Origin: Meloidogyne chitwoodi
Lineage: Eukaryota; Nematoda; Chromadorea; Rhabditida; Meloidogynidae
DNA length: 64,000 bases
Direction: 5' to 3'
NCBI GenBank assembly: GCA_015183035.1
Contig: JACZZP010000013.1
Location: forward strand, 186,001-250,000
Part shown: in pieces, positions 1 through 11,020 of the stretch
Numbering within the stretch: the stretch's first letter is position 1
How the letters are laid out: each line of letters opens with the position of its first letter
Translations under genes and position numbers: made by a program
The notes under the pieces: model-generated
The model's database searches: none
What the model was told of the DNA's origin: nothing
What the model saw: only the letters and a program-made list of their open reading frames with translations

Positions 1-33
1 GTGAGGTCGTGGGTTCGAACCCGTTCGGCGGTC
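1..33 (+). tRNA. 3' end of a tRNA or tRNA-like sequence, cut by window edge
   Basis: The first 33 bases contain a B-box/T-loop core, GGGTTCGAACCC, followed by a GC-rich tail that could be a tRNA acceptor strand. The 5' half lies outside the window, so identity and integrity cannot be judged. It sits inside, or just beyond, an intron of the nonaspanin gene on the opposite strand. Confidence 0.4.
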
Positions 34-89
34 AAGCATTTTTTACATGCGCAAAACTCTTAATTCTCTCATACAAGAGAGGTTTATAC

Positions 90-2248
90 TTAAAATTAAT
101 AAAAATAAAACCATGGTAGTAAAAGGAATAGCTCGACTAGCATGATATCCAATAGCCACAGCATTAACACCCAACGCCATACCAGCAAGCACACCAGGAA
201 GTAAAAGAGCACCAATCAACATTTGTTTAATCCAACGCTTCCCCCCAACTCGGCTATACATTCCACCACCAAAACATCCATTAATTGGGGTTGTTATTGC
301 ATAAACTTAAAAGAAATTCATTTAAAAAATTCTTTTTTAAATAAAAAAAATAAACCAAAAATAGCTGCACTCAAAAGAGAACCCCTTTCAGTGTAAAATT
401 CAGAAAGAATTGCAAGCATTATAGTTATCAAAACTGTAGTGATCAAATGATAGCCGGTACCAATAATTGATGAAAATAGAAGAGGATAAGCTGGGGCACG
501 AAAAACATCACCTAAAAGATAACTTAAAAATAAATATTAAATCAAATAAAATAACCGTGAACTTGTTTCCATCCATAATCGTCGGGTAAGTCGAGATCTT
601 CCTCTGGGTCCTTATCTTCTTTATGATAACGAGCATAGTCTTTATTTAATGTTCGCAACAAAATCATCCATACAAGTCCAACCAAGAAAATAACCATCAT
701 AAATGAATTGAAAATTGAGAACCAATGAATCTGATTAAAGTTAGAATTTACTTTATAAAATTAAGAACATTTTTAACAAAAAAAATTTGATTAATATAAA
801 TTCTCAAAAATTGAACTCTTAAATATTATTTTTAAATAATTGGTTAACATGGATTCGAACCATCTGCAAAACTAAGTAAAATCAAAGACTCTACCAACTT
901 AACCAAAAGCTCAACTTATCAGAAACCAAATAAAAACTCTTACAAAAGAAACTTAAATTTATTAAAATTATCAAAAAAAAATACTCTGTGCTGGAAGAAG
1001 CTTGGATCCAAATAACGCTCAAATCGCTTGTCAAATTGAACACTTGATTGTTTCCAAATAACTTCATAAGTAAAGGAAAGTTCAACATCTTGTTGAATTT
1101 CCTTTTTCTCTTCTGCTGTTACGTCCACAACAACAATCTTTAAAAAAATAAAATAATTGAAAATTTATTAACAAACATTATCTCCATTATATCCAATTTC
1201 AAATTTTTTATGTGTGTAGATAAAAGATGCTCCAGATTCTTTTTCTCCAACCAAAGCTTTAAATGAAACAAAATTTAAATAAATTTAAAAAATTAATAAA
1301 CCCCAAATTGGCAGTTCATCAATGTACATTTGGTACCTAAAAATAAAAAAAGAAGTTTTCTGAGCAAAGTAGGAGAGCCTTAAAATATTAACTTTTTAAA
1401 CACTAAATCTTTTTTATAAAAAAAGATTTAGCCTGATTCAGAAGGCATTTAAGGCAAGTAATGTTCAGAAAAGAATGCCAAACTTATTTAATTTATTGAA
1501 AAATTTTCAAAGAAGCCCTAGTCTTCCTAAAAATATTTTTCCCCGAAAGAAATAAAAATAAACCAATAATTATGTTCCACAGCAAAAACAAAAGCATCAG
1601 CATCGTCACGAGTTAACTTTCTTGTGCAAATTACATTCTTTTTCATCTCCTTTTTAAAGTTTATGTCTAAACCAGAAAATTGAAGATCAACGCCTAGCAA
1701 TGCCTCTCCTAATGTTTCGTGATAATGATCAATTGCTTTTTTGGTTCCTTTGCAGAAGGGAAGAGAATAATAATTGTAAGTCTCTTGTCTGTTGCTGTAT
1801 GGGCCAACCTTTAAAGAAAAATATAATCAGAGTTCAAATAAAAAATGAAATAAATTAAAAATTCAAGTTAAAGCATCTCTGGTTCAACTTCAAATAGCTA
1901 AACACCTTGGAAAAAATTAGGCTCGCTAAAGGTATCGAACCCAGAAGAAAGGAATCTATAGCTCAGAACAATACTTCTAAACCCAAACACAATTATATAG
2001 CAAATACTAGATAAAACATTTAGTAGTTAAAAGATTACCATCCCCTAACCTTAGCTAACAAAAATTGAAACAAAAGTTCTTTAGAGAAAGGCAAGGACTT
2101 TAAACCCCAAAAATAATTAAAATTCGCTTACTGTGTTCATCCATAAAACAACTTCATCACCATCTTTGTAAATATGATTGTGTTCATCTGCCTGATTTTG
2201 TACAATAAAAGAAGTAAATAAAAAAAGTAATGTGATGATTTTGAGCAT
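90..2248 (-). CDS. TM9SF3: TM9SF3-type transmembrane 9 superfamily protein (nonaspanin), 3' end outside window
   Basis: Nonaspanins are nine-pass endomembrane (Golgi/endosome) proteins with a large lumenal N-terminal domain, involved in sorting and membrane protein traffic. The start at 2248 gives a signal peptide ([20 protein letters not shown]) followed directly by [19 protein letters not shown], the family's mature N-terminus. Further exons read as the lumenal domain ([14 protein letters not shown] near 1780; [20 protein letters not shown] near 1700; [20 protein letters not shown] near 1050; DPSFFQHR near 990). They are followed by the first membrane segment and [20 protein letters not shown] (near 590), then [18 protein letters not shown] and [15 protein letters not shown] at 110-260. 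These match the TM9SF3 branch rather than TM9SF2/4. About 370 residues are visible of the usual 580-590. The remaining C-terminal membrane segments must lie left of base 90. The last visible exon ends either at about 90 or just after the ATG at 112-114, since both are followed by GT. Known: family topology and localisation. Inferred: orthology. Confidence 0.93.
841..905 (-). tRNA. Degenerate tRNA-like sequence in TM9SF3 intron
   Basis: Read on the minus strand, this 65-nt stretch starts TGGTTAA and ends TTAACCA, a perfect 7-bp acceptor-type pairing. It has a near-perfect T arm around GGTTCGAATCC and a D-loop-like GTTGGTAGAG. It is about 8 nt shorter than a normal tRNA, with the D arm incomplete, and I could not assign an anticodon. 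It is probably a tRNA pseudogene or tRNA-derived repeat, in the same orientation as the host gene. Confidence 0.5.
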
Positions 2249-3204
2249 TACTAAAATTAATCAAAACAATTAAAAAAACACAAAAAATATTAAATTAACA
2301 AAAAAATGAAGTTTAGCAAAATAAACAACAATTAAAATTTATATAATTTAAAAATGATTATACTACAAAATAAAAAAACTAAAAAACAACGTGGCTAGAG
2401 AAAGTACTTTCATATAAATCACCCACAAAAAAAGCAGAAGCCAACTCATGTCAATTGAAAATAGAGAAAATGAAAGAAAAAATTAGAGAGAAAAAACATT
2501 TTGCCAAATTAAAATTAAATTAACCGAAAGATAAAGGCCAGTTGAGCGCCCTAAAGAAAATTAAATTAACCAAAATATAAAGGCCAGTTGAGCGCCAAAA
2601 TTGAGTGTCGAGATTCTGTGAAGCTTAACCTTATCAATTTTTGACCTTTTTGAATAATTCTTTTTTTATTGAAAGCTTTGAATATGCCATTTTTTTTAAA
2701 TTTAATAATCTAATCCGAGTAAATAAAAATTTATTTATAATTATTTTTCTCCATTTTTAATATTTTTTAAATTCTTTTTTTACCCTAAAAGTTTTTTTTA
2801 TTTAATTTAATTTTTTTCTTTTTAAATTAACAACTAAAAAATGTTTTTATTTGTCAAAAAACAGGTTAAAAAGAAAAAAATTAATTTGTCGAGACAGGTT
2901 AAACACCAACAAAACAACCCTTTCCTCTCTTCTTTTTTTTTTAACATTTATTCTTTAATCACACATACATATACCGCAATTTTTAAATTAATTTACCCTA
3001 TTACACTAAAACAAATTTGTTAATGTACTTTCACTTTTTTTCTTTTAATAAAAATGTTAAAAAAAACTAAAATAAAATGTCCGCCAATTTATTTTTTTAA
3101 GGAGCAGCCTCGGTAATCACCTAAAATCAGCTTGGTCCCCCCTTTGTTTTTTATTATTTTTAAGGGTTTATATCTCGGCCCGGAATTGAGATATCAGGCT
3201 GATT
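2249..3204. promoter_or_regulatory. Divergent intergenic region, nonaspanin / DOMON gene
   Basis: No coding sequence is seen between the two divergent start codons. The shared 5' region holds an imperfect direct repeat at 2518-2597 (two copies of about 45 bp, each ending in AAAGGCCAGTTGAGCGCC). It also holds long poly-T/poly-A tracts at 2640-2830. From about 3098 to 3216 a diverged relative of the foldback element of the next gene appears (GGTAATCAC...ATCTCGGCCCGGAATTGAGA). Core promoter elements could not be identified. Confidence 0.45.
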
Positions 3205-5522
3205 TTGATGTTAATCGTCTCAGATCGTTTAGCTATTTTAAATTATCTAAACAATTTTTTTAGATATTTTAAATCAATGCTTAATAATTTTAACAAATTT
3301 AATTCCTCTTTATTTTATTCACTATTTTTGCTTCTTTTACCAAATATAAATTCTGATGGAGTGGATATGGACAGAAATGGATGTGGAGAAACAAAAGGAT
3401 GTCTTTTTAGACCAAATGGATGTGGTAAATTTTTAAATTATTTTTTCTTTAATTTTTGTTTAATTTTTAAATTAGACCCTATGCTGGACTGCACCATTGG
3501 TTTTTATTTGTTTATATTAAAATTTATTTAAAAAAAATTTTTAGCAATTATTTTCACAATTTCTGGAAGAAATCAGCTTTATATTCAAGTAAACTTTTCA
3601 CAATTTTTCTACAAAAATTTATTTAGATGACAGCACAAAGTCAATATCCTCCACCATCACTTCAGTACATTGCCATAGCTTTTTCTCACGACAAACAAAT
3701 GGTTAGTAAAACATTTTTATGTGAATTTTTTGATATTACCTATTTTTAAAGTAAATTCTGTTTTATTTTTTCTTGTCTAAAACGCGCACATTCTAATTAA
3801 ATTTTCTTCTACGCGTTTTTTCTCTCTAACTGCCAAAATTAATTTATATAATGAACTAAAGTTCATTTTTGATTAAACATAACCAAAATCAATTTAAAAT
3901 TTATCTAAAAATTTATTTTATGACGCATATGACCTTATGTTCTTTTAATTCACATTTGCGTCACGTTTCTAATTTAAAAGGGAAACAAAAGGATTCGAAC
4001 CTGAGACGGTAATTCCAAGGTTTATGGGCCCCCATTTTTTTTGTTTAAGAACTACCGAATTATATGTAATTCGAAAGAGCTCGTCAAGCTGAGTCGAATG
4101 ACACAAAAATTAGCCCGCGGTCTCAATTCTGGGGCGAGATACAGGTCCCCGAAAATTGAAAAACAATAGGGGGGAGTAAGCTCTTCAAAGTGATTACCGC
4201 GGCTGCACTTAAATTATTTTCACTGAATTAATTATTTTGTTGTAATTTGCGCCGTAGAATAACGCATGTACCAAAAGCCAACGAGAGATGGGCTCCCAAA
4301 TGAGGAAGTCATAAAACACTCCCAATAGGTCCAAGTTTGGCGTGTTTCCAGCAAACTTCGATCCTTCATAACTTGTTCAAAATCGTCCAATCACGACAAT
4401 TTTGGTCTCATTCGATAGGTCTCGAACAGCTCTTTCGAATGAACTTTTCATACTCATATTCGAATTTTAAACCAAAAATGAGCTTACTCCCCCCTATGGT
4501 TTTTCAAGTTTCAGGGACCTGTATCTCGCCCCAGAATTGAGACCGCGGGCTAATTTTTGTGTCATTCGACTCAGCTTGACGAGCTCTTTCGAATTACATA
4601 TAATTCGGTAGTTCTTAAACAAAAAAAATGGGGGCCCATAAACCTTGGAATTACCCCTGAGACTTACCTTTTATCAAACCAAAACCAATGCACTTAACCA
4701 CATGCGTTACTTAGTGTTTTTTTTAAAACTTGTATAAATAAAATTGCAGGGAGACGATTTCGTCAGCGAATGTGTGCTTAGCCCCGATGGAAGTGTATTT
4801 AGTGATGTAGAAGTATATCCCTCTTATAATTTGGCAAGATCTAGTAATGAGAGAACTCAGCTTAGTTCCGTATGTTTTTTAAAAAATTTTCTTTAAATTA
4901 AAAAATTATTTTTAGACAGAACATTCATTATTATACGGCAATTTAGAAGGAAAAGTGGAAAATGGACGTCTTTACTGTTCCTTTACTCAAGGTTTTTCTT
5001 TTTAAATATTTTTCTTTATCCTTTTTATTTTACTTTTTGTAGCAATTCGCCCCCAATTTTCCCTTTCAACAAATCGATCAAATTTAATTTGGAACTTGGA
5101 CAAATCTTTTTGGGTAATGGGGGCAACTGGAAGTGCACAGCCTGACGGTATTTTTTTTTAATAATAAAAATTAAATATTTAAAAATAATTACAGAGATTA
5201 ATGCACACGAAACAACAAGGTTTGATTAATTTTTGACATTTTAAGAATTTTTTGAAACTTTAGAGGTTCCCATTATTACCCAATATTGTGCTCCCATTCC
5301 ATTGATGTTTCAAATACTGGATCAAAACATTACAATTTGCCTGTTAAATATGTAACACCACAACAAAAAGAAGAAAATGAAACAACAAAAAAATTAAATA
5401 AAACGACTAAAACAATTTCTAATTTAGCCATAAAAAATAATGGAAACAATTTTGTATTAATTTATTTTACTACTACTATTTTTGTAATAATCTTTTTAAA
5501 AAAAGTTTTTTATTTTTATTAA
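3205..5522 (+). CDS. DOMON-domain membrane protein, FRRS1/FRRS1L-like
   Basis: DOMON domains bind haem or sugar ligands, or act in receptor assembly as in FRRS1L. The first exon offers starts at 3205 and 3277; the later one gives the cleaner signal peptide (FYSLFLLLLPNINS) followed by DGVDMDRNGCGETKGCLF. The next exons read DPMLDCTIAIIFTISGRNQ, then SLQYIAIAFSHDKQMGDDFV spanning 3661-4770, the DOMON hallmark (compare 'VAVGFSSDKKMGGDDV' in the family). They continue with SECVLSPDGSVFSDVEVYPS, LIWNLDKSFWVMGATGSAQP and DEINAHETTRGSHYY. The C-terminus (5286-5522) is a K/T-rich stalk followed by one membrane segment (FVLIYFTTTIFVIIFL) and a stop. No cytochrome b561 domain follows, so it resembles FRRS1L or a single-DOMON protein more than FRRS1 itself. 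The intron at about 3703-4749 carries a foldback transposable element. The ligand is unknown. Confidence 0.8.
3986..4720 (-). pseudogene. tRNA-like sequence split by the foldback element
   Basis: Removing 4008-4655 and one 8-bp duplicate joins a T-arm core on the left (GGTTCGAATCC on the minus strand, 3991-4000) to a D-loop-like GTGGTTAAGTGC on the right (about 4693-4704). Spacing is then roughly that of a tRNA of the Ser/Leu type. The pieces point the same way and the junction is continuous, so the element landed in a pre-existing tRNA-like sequence. Acceptor pairing is poor, so it was probably already degenerate. Confidence 0.5.
4008..4655. mobile_element. 648-bp foldback (long terminal inverted repeat) element with 8-bp target duplication
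   Basis: The element begins GGTAATTCCAAGG and ends CCTTGGAATTACC. The inverted arms extend about 180 bp: 4008 to about 4185 is matched in reverse by about 4478-4655, including GGGGGCCCAT, AATTCGAAAGAGCTCGTC and GCCCGCGGTCTCAATTCTGG. The arms flank a 290-bp centre with no convincing coding potential, so it is a non-autonomous (MITE/foldback) element. It is bracketed by CCTGAGAC at 4000-4007 and again at 4656-4663. The 8-bp duplication and GG termini would suit hAT-like, P-like or Merlin-like elements; the superfamily is unresolved. It lies in the large DOMON-gene intron. Confidence 0.88.
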
Positions 5523-5980
5523 AAAATTCTTTTCTTCTTTTTATTGGTAAAAATATATTTAAAATTAAATATATTCTATATTTAATTTTATTCCGAGCCC
5601 AATACACGGGTATTTATTAAAAGGTCTTTGTTCCCAGGGCCATCAAATCACTTTCTCCTCTACCCAGACCTATCTATCCCTTCTCCCCTTTTTAATAATT
5701 TAATTAATTTGTAAAAAATACTACTTTTTTTTTTAAATAAAAATTTTGAATAGAACAAAAAAGTACAAATGCAAAAAAAATGCTAATAATAATTTCTTTT
5801 AATAAAATTTGTTTTTTTTAAATCGCAGATTTTTTTAATAATAAAATTCGCCGGAATGCTTTGGATAATATAAACTAATTTTTAGGTTTTTGGCAAGTAA
5901 AAACAAAAATAAATTAAAAATTTCTCTTACTTTGAATATATTTTTTGTTGGTTTGTGTCATTTTATCTTCTTTTTTCTCT

Positions 5981-8900
5981 TCATTTTAAAGGCCGAACAG
6001 AAAATGGAGATCCAGGAATTTGTCCGTCTCCATATTTGACAAAAATGAGAGCTTCAGACTCATGTTGAATTTTATAATCGACAACAAATTTTCCTCCACC
6101 TTATTAGAAATTAAAATATTTGAAAATTTGTTTAAAAAATAATACCACTGTGACTAATATTAAATTCATCTGGCGGACCATAAGGTGTTACAGCAGCAAC
6201 AAACAAAGCATTAATTCCTAAAAATGAATTTTTTTTTTGACAAAAAATGTCAAACTTTTTCAAATTTTAAAATAGTATTTTAGATGTGGGACCGTACCTA
6301 GAACCTTTTTAAATTTGGCAAAAATAGTTTGAAAGAGCTAAGGCACAAAAAAAAAAAGTCCAAGGTAGTATAGGTCTCGCAATAATAAAAGGAATAACAT
6401 TTTTTAAATATTAAAAAATATAAACCTGTTGCAGAAGTATCAACAATAAATGTATTTGTCTTTGCTGGAGAAAAATTGAAAAGACCTGGACCGCTAGCAC
6501 GTACTAAATTATAATCACCTTCATATCCATTTTGTTGTAAGGGTGAACTTAAATTACTGCTGTACTCTTCCAATTCATTACGGCGTTCAAGGCGTTGTTC
6601 TTCATCATAAAAATCTGAAGAGTTATTAGGCACACTTTTTGGTGAATTCTTTAAAGAAAAAAATGCAAAAAAAAAATAAAAAAAAATAAACTTGTAAATC
6701 ATAAAATTGTGGATCACTTCCTGGCGATGTAGGAGGACTGTATGTTATTTTGGAAAGAGTTTCAGCAGTTTGGGGTTTAACAAAAACCTCAAAAATAAAA
6801 ATTACACATCTTATTAATTTATATTAAAAAAAAACCTTGAAAGGTGACCCACTAATAGGAGCATCATTAAAAAGTACACTTATTGTGTAAAGACCAGGAG
6901 ATTGAACTGTATATCTTTAATAAAATTAAATTAATTTCAAAAATAAATAAATAAAAATCAACCAACTCGACTTGATAATTGCTCTCATTTGGATGTTGTA
7001 TAGTTCCAACTTCAGCCTTTCCTGGCCCATCAATTGACACAGTCAACTCTCCACCACCCAAATTCTTTGCATTCCAAACAGTAAAAGGATTAGCATGTCC
7101 AACTTCACCAACAGCCAAACCTGGACCATCAGCCCAAGCCATAAAAGCACATTGGGTTCCAAGCAATGCTACAGGAATTTTATATGGAGAACCTTAAGAC
7201 AAATTTAAAGAAACAAAAACAAATGTTATACCATAAATTTCTCCATTTTTATTTGTTAATTCAACAGTGAAAAGTCCAGTTTGTCGCGGAACAAAACTGA
7301 GTCGAAATTTTTCTTTTTCAAGTTGTTCCATTTTTACATCATGTTTTAGTTCACCAGATGGTCCTTGTACATGAGCAGTCAAATCAAAAATATGTTGATT
7401 TGGAGCAGTAAAAACAATTGCAGTATTTAATCCAATAACAGGCTAAAAAGACAAATCTTTCCCTCTTTAAATGTTTTTTTTTACCTCAGGTATTTCATTC
7501 GCTACTCTAGCACCCACATTTGAAATTAATTGTTTATTGTTGTTGTTTTTTATATGATATTCATCATTTATATCAGGTGAATAATAAAGTAATTGTTCGT
7601 CTCCATTTTCTTCTTCATCTTCTCCTAAAATTTCTTCTCTGTCAAAGTCGACAACATTTACAGGTATTTCAAATATTTGTTTTTCATTGATTAACAAATA
7701 AATCTAAATATTTTAATACATTTTTTAGGCAAAATTTAAAAGAAAAAATATACTTTGTGAACACCAGCATTTAAAGGTTCATAACGAGCATTGTAAACTG
7801 AACAAGTACGCAAATCAATATCAACAGGTAGTCCATCCCCATCTGGACCAATAACATTAACCTCTACACGTTTTGGCTTTGGAATATTACGAACATCAAT
7901 TGAAAAATTTGTTTTTTGACATGTTTGAATTGTTGGACTCAATCCTGGACCGCTAAGCCAAATTTTGTTTGGGTCAAATGGACCATCAATAAACAGGACA
8001 AAAGGCCATCCTTCAACTGCTAATTTATCAGCAACGATACTAATTATGTGCTAAAGAGAGAGGGAAAAATTTGTTTTTTTTAAATTAAAATAAAAAAACC
8101 TTTCCTTCCTTTTGCGGCATAAAGCTATAAAATTTGTCTCGAGAGATTGGTTCGATATTATGGTGAGTGTCAAATTCGACTTTTAGCAAATCTGGGTCAA
8201 AAATTTCTGCATAAACTGTTTCTGCTTCTTAAAAAAGGAAATTTTTTTTAATAATTAAACAAACAAACCTATGCTATATGGAATTTTGAAATTAAATTGT
8301 TTATCAACTTGTCCTTCGTAACTTTCCAATGGAGAAATTCGAATTGGACGAGGAACGTTTCTAAAAGGTAGTGAGTGAACTGGTTCAATCCAAAGAACAA
8401 AAGGCGAATCTTTTATATGCGAATTTGTGTCAAGCTCAGTAATATTAATTGTGTAACGACCAGGAAGGTGAGGCTAAGAAAATATAAAAAAATAGATAAA
8501 AAATTAAAAAATAAACTAAACTGTGTATTTAACCATTGCTGTTCCTTCTCCATTGTCAGAACAAACAATCTCCGTTTTACTAGGTCCTTCAATTGAAAAT
8601 TCTAAAAAGAAATGAATATAATTTTTTTAAATAATGTAAACGGCGTTCCGTTCCTTCTTTGAAAAAAAAAGAAAACAATGAGAAATTTTTTAAAAATAAT
8701 TCTGAACAGGAATATCATTTAAAGACGTTAAACACAATTTTATAATTAAAAAATATATAAAAGAAGCAAACCAAGATGATCAGCTCTTCCATGTGTATCA
8801 ATATAAAAAACTGCTTCCTCCTCAGCAACACCTCCTTCTAATCCAGGGCCAACAGCTATAATGCTAGAAATATTTTTAGGGACAACTGAAATCTAAAAAG

Positions 8901-11020
8901 AGAGGAACTTTATTTTTTGTAGAAATTTTTATTTTTTACTTTGTAAGGACTATTGCCCAAAGATATACCGCTTGTATTTGTCTTTACAGTAATTTCATAC
9001 TTTCCACTTGTGCGCGGAGTAAATACAAACGACTGACGAGGATATAGTGCAGAAAGAGGCTGTAAGGCAGACAAAGGCCTTTGCTCAAAAATTGGACGGG
9101 AAACGGGGACGAGCAATTCGTCTTGAATAAAATAAATTTAAAAGATAAAAATTTTAAACCTTTTTTAACTATAACATCAACTTTATCTTCACAATTATCC
9201 ACATTAACACAAAGTTCTTGATTAACACTCGTTCCAACTGGTAGAATTCCTCTTCCCCATATAACCACATTTTCATAGTTAGTAGAATATAAAGGAGATT
9301 GTGGTATTACTTCTTGTTCAGATTGAGAGGAAATATTAGCATCATAAACGTCTAAAGTGAATGGACTGTCAGGGATATGTTGCTTATTATAAAGAATATT
9401 AATCGTGTGCTGAAAAATAAAAAACATAAATTATAAAGCAAAATTAGACTTATTACAATTCCACTAATTCTAGGCGTATAACAACAAGTAACAGTTTGTC
9501 CATCACGTTCTGATCCAGCATCCAAAACACATTCCATTCCTTGAGGATTTGTAACAGCAACATCTAGTCGATTGTAGTCAATCACATTTTCCACTTTGAA
9601 ACGACGTTTTTCACCTATATTTGCAGTATCTCCAAGTCCAACAACTTTGGGAGAAGGAATTGCATTAATTGTGAGTGTATCTACTAAAACTGCAGTTGGT
9701 TGATCTTCGTCTTTAGCATATAAATTTATCTAAAAATATAACTAAATAAGAAACAAAAAATAAAAAAACCTTATGATCTCCAATATCCATCGGAACAAAA
9801 CTAATTTTGTATTTCAACTCGCCATCATCATTTTCATCGCTAATTTCAACCTGAACACTGTTGCCTTTAGAGTCAATTACATCTACTTCAATTTTATCAC
9901 TTTTATTGTCAAATTCGACAAAAAAGCTTGAAGGCATTCCTACAATATGATGACGATCTACACCAGCAACAACTAATGAAGGTGTTGCTAATTTTCGTTG
10001 TTTTATAGGTTGAGCCTTTGGAAATTGTGCCAAATAGGTCATTACACTCTTCTCATCTACTGCTGGATTTGTTAATTCCTCGGGGGTTAAAAGCTTTAAA
10101 AAATTAAATAAATTAAAAAATAAAAAAACAACCTTTTCAACGCCCAACAAACTTTCTGCAGCTTCCATTGCCCTTTCAGTATTCTCTAAAGCATTGAGAG
10201 CATCCCACTCTCTCCATTCACCAAGAGAAGCGTTAGTACACGCATCGACCTTTATAAATTTTTATTATTTAAATCAACACAAAATGTCGAATTTTGATAA
10301 TAAAAAACCCAACCAAAGCTCCCAAAGTGATTCCATCATTCCAAGTTGAAGTAAAATTCCCAACAGGTCTGCCAGGTATTTTTTCCCTTATCCATGCAAG
10401 AAGACGTTGTTTTGGAGTATCTTTTTTATCATTTCCATTGGTTATTGCTGTTGCAGATATTGATGGATCTGATGGAGTAAAATGATGATGTGAAAGAGAA
10501 TAATGCAAAATTAAAGTCCAAACTAGTCCAAGAATAAGTTTAAGATTGTGGTCGACAATATGTGAACTATCTAAAAAAAGATTTTAACAATTAATGAAAA
10601 ATCAAAGTAAAAATAATTTACCAATATTCACAATTTTGATGCTTTCCTCCTTTTGAAAGAAGTTCAAAACAAGTGAAACGTTGTCTAATTTTTGAGTTCT
10701 CATAATAGGCTTTTTGTTGAATCTTGGCAAGCCCTTCCCTGAAAGAACCTCAGCCAGTTTGATGAGAGAAATACCATCAGCAAAATCTGTTGCCTTTAAA
10801 AACAGAGTAGACTTATAGATTAACTTCTTTTTTAATAATTTAAACAAAAAAACACAAAAAAAATAAATAATCATACCAAATTTTCAAGTTGTGGACTGTT
10901 AATAGCCTGCTTCAATTGTTGATTCACCCATCGTGTGAAAGTATTTTGCTGAATAAGTTTCCAATTTTCGTCTTTTAATAATTTTACTTCAGTTTGTGGA
11001 GTTGAATTATTTGATAACAT
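5981..11020 (-). CDS. fln: Filamin (actin-binding CH-CH domain plus filamin Ig repeats)
   Basis: Filamins cross-link actin and tether it to membrane proteins. The start at 11020 opens MLSNNSTPQTEVKLL, then CH1 (FTRWVNQQLKQAINSPQ; DFADGISLIKLAEVLSGKGL; KLDNVSLVLNFF; NIDSSHIVDHNLKLILGLVW). CH2 follows (TPKQRLLAWIREKIPGRPVG; WNDGITLGALVDAC; EKSVMTYLAQFPKAQPIK) down to about 10000. The rest, 9990-5981, is a chain of roughly 8-9 immunoglobulin-like filamin repeats marked by GPG-type starts (WLSGPGLSPTIQT near 7940; ADGPGLAVGEVG near 7120; SGPGLFNFSP near 6480). Repeat ends of the type YKISFVPMDIGDHK and VKYGDGQIPGSPFSVRP are also visible, the last of these just before the TGA stop at 5981. Length is about 1,100-1,200 residues, well short of the ~2,600 of vertebrate filamins. 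It could be a fln-1 or fln-2 relative; I cannot separate these. Confidence 0.93.

Noticed and set aside
4337..4540. 67-codon frame within the foldback element as a possible transposase remnant
   Set aside because: It overlaps the inverted arm and shows no transposase motif; the element looks non-autonomous.
6979..7197. 72-codon plus-strand frame rich in Pro and Ser
   Set aside because: Antisense of a filamin repeat whose coding strand reads GPGLAVGEVG and related motifs.
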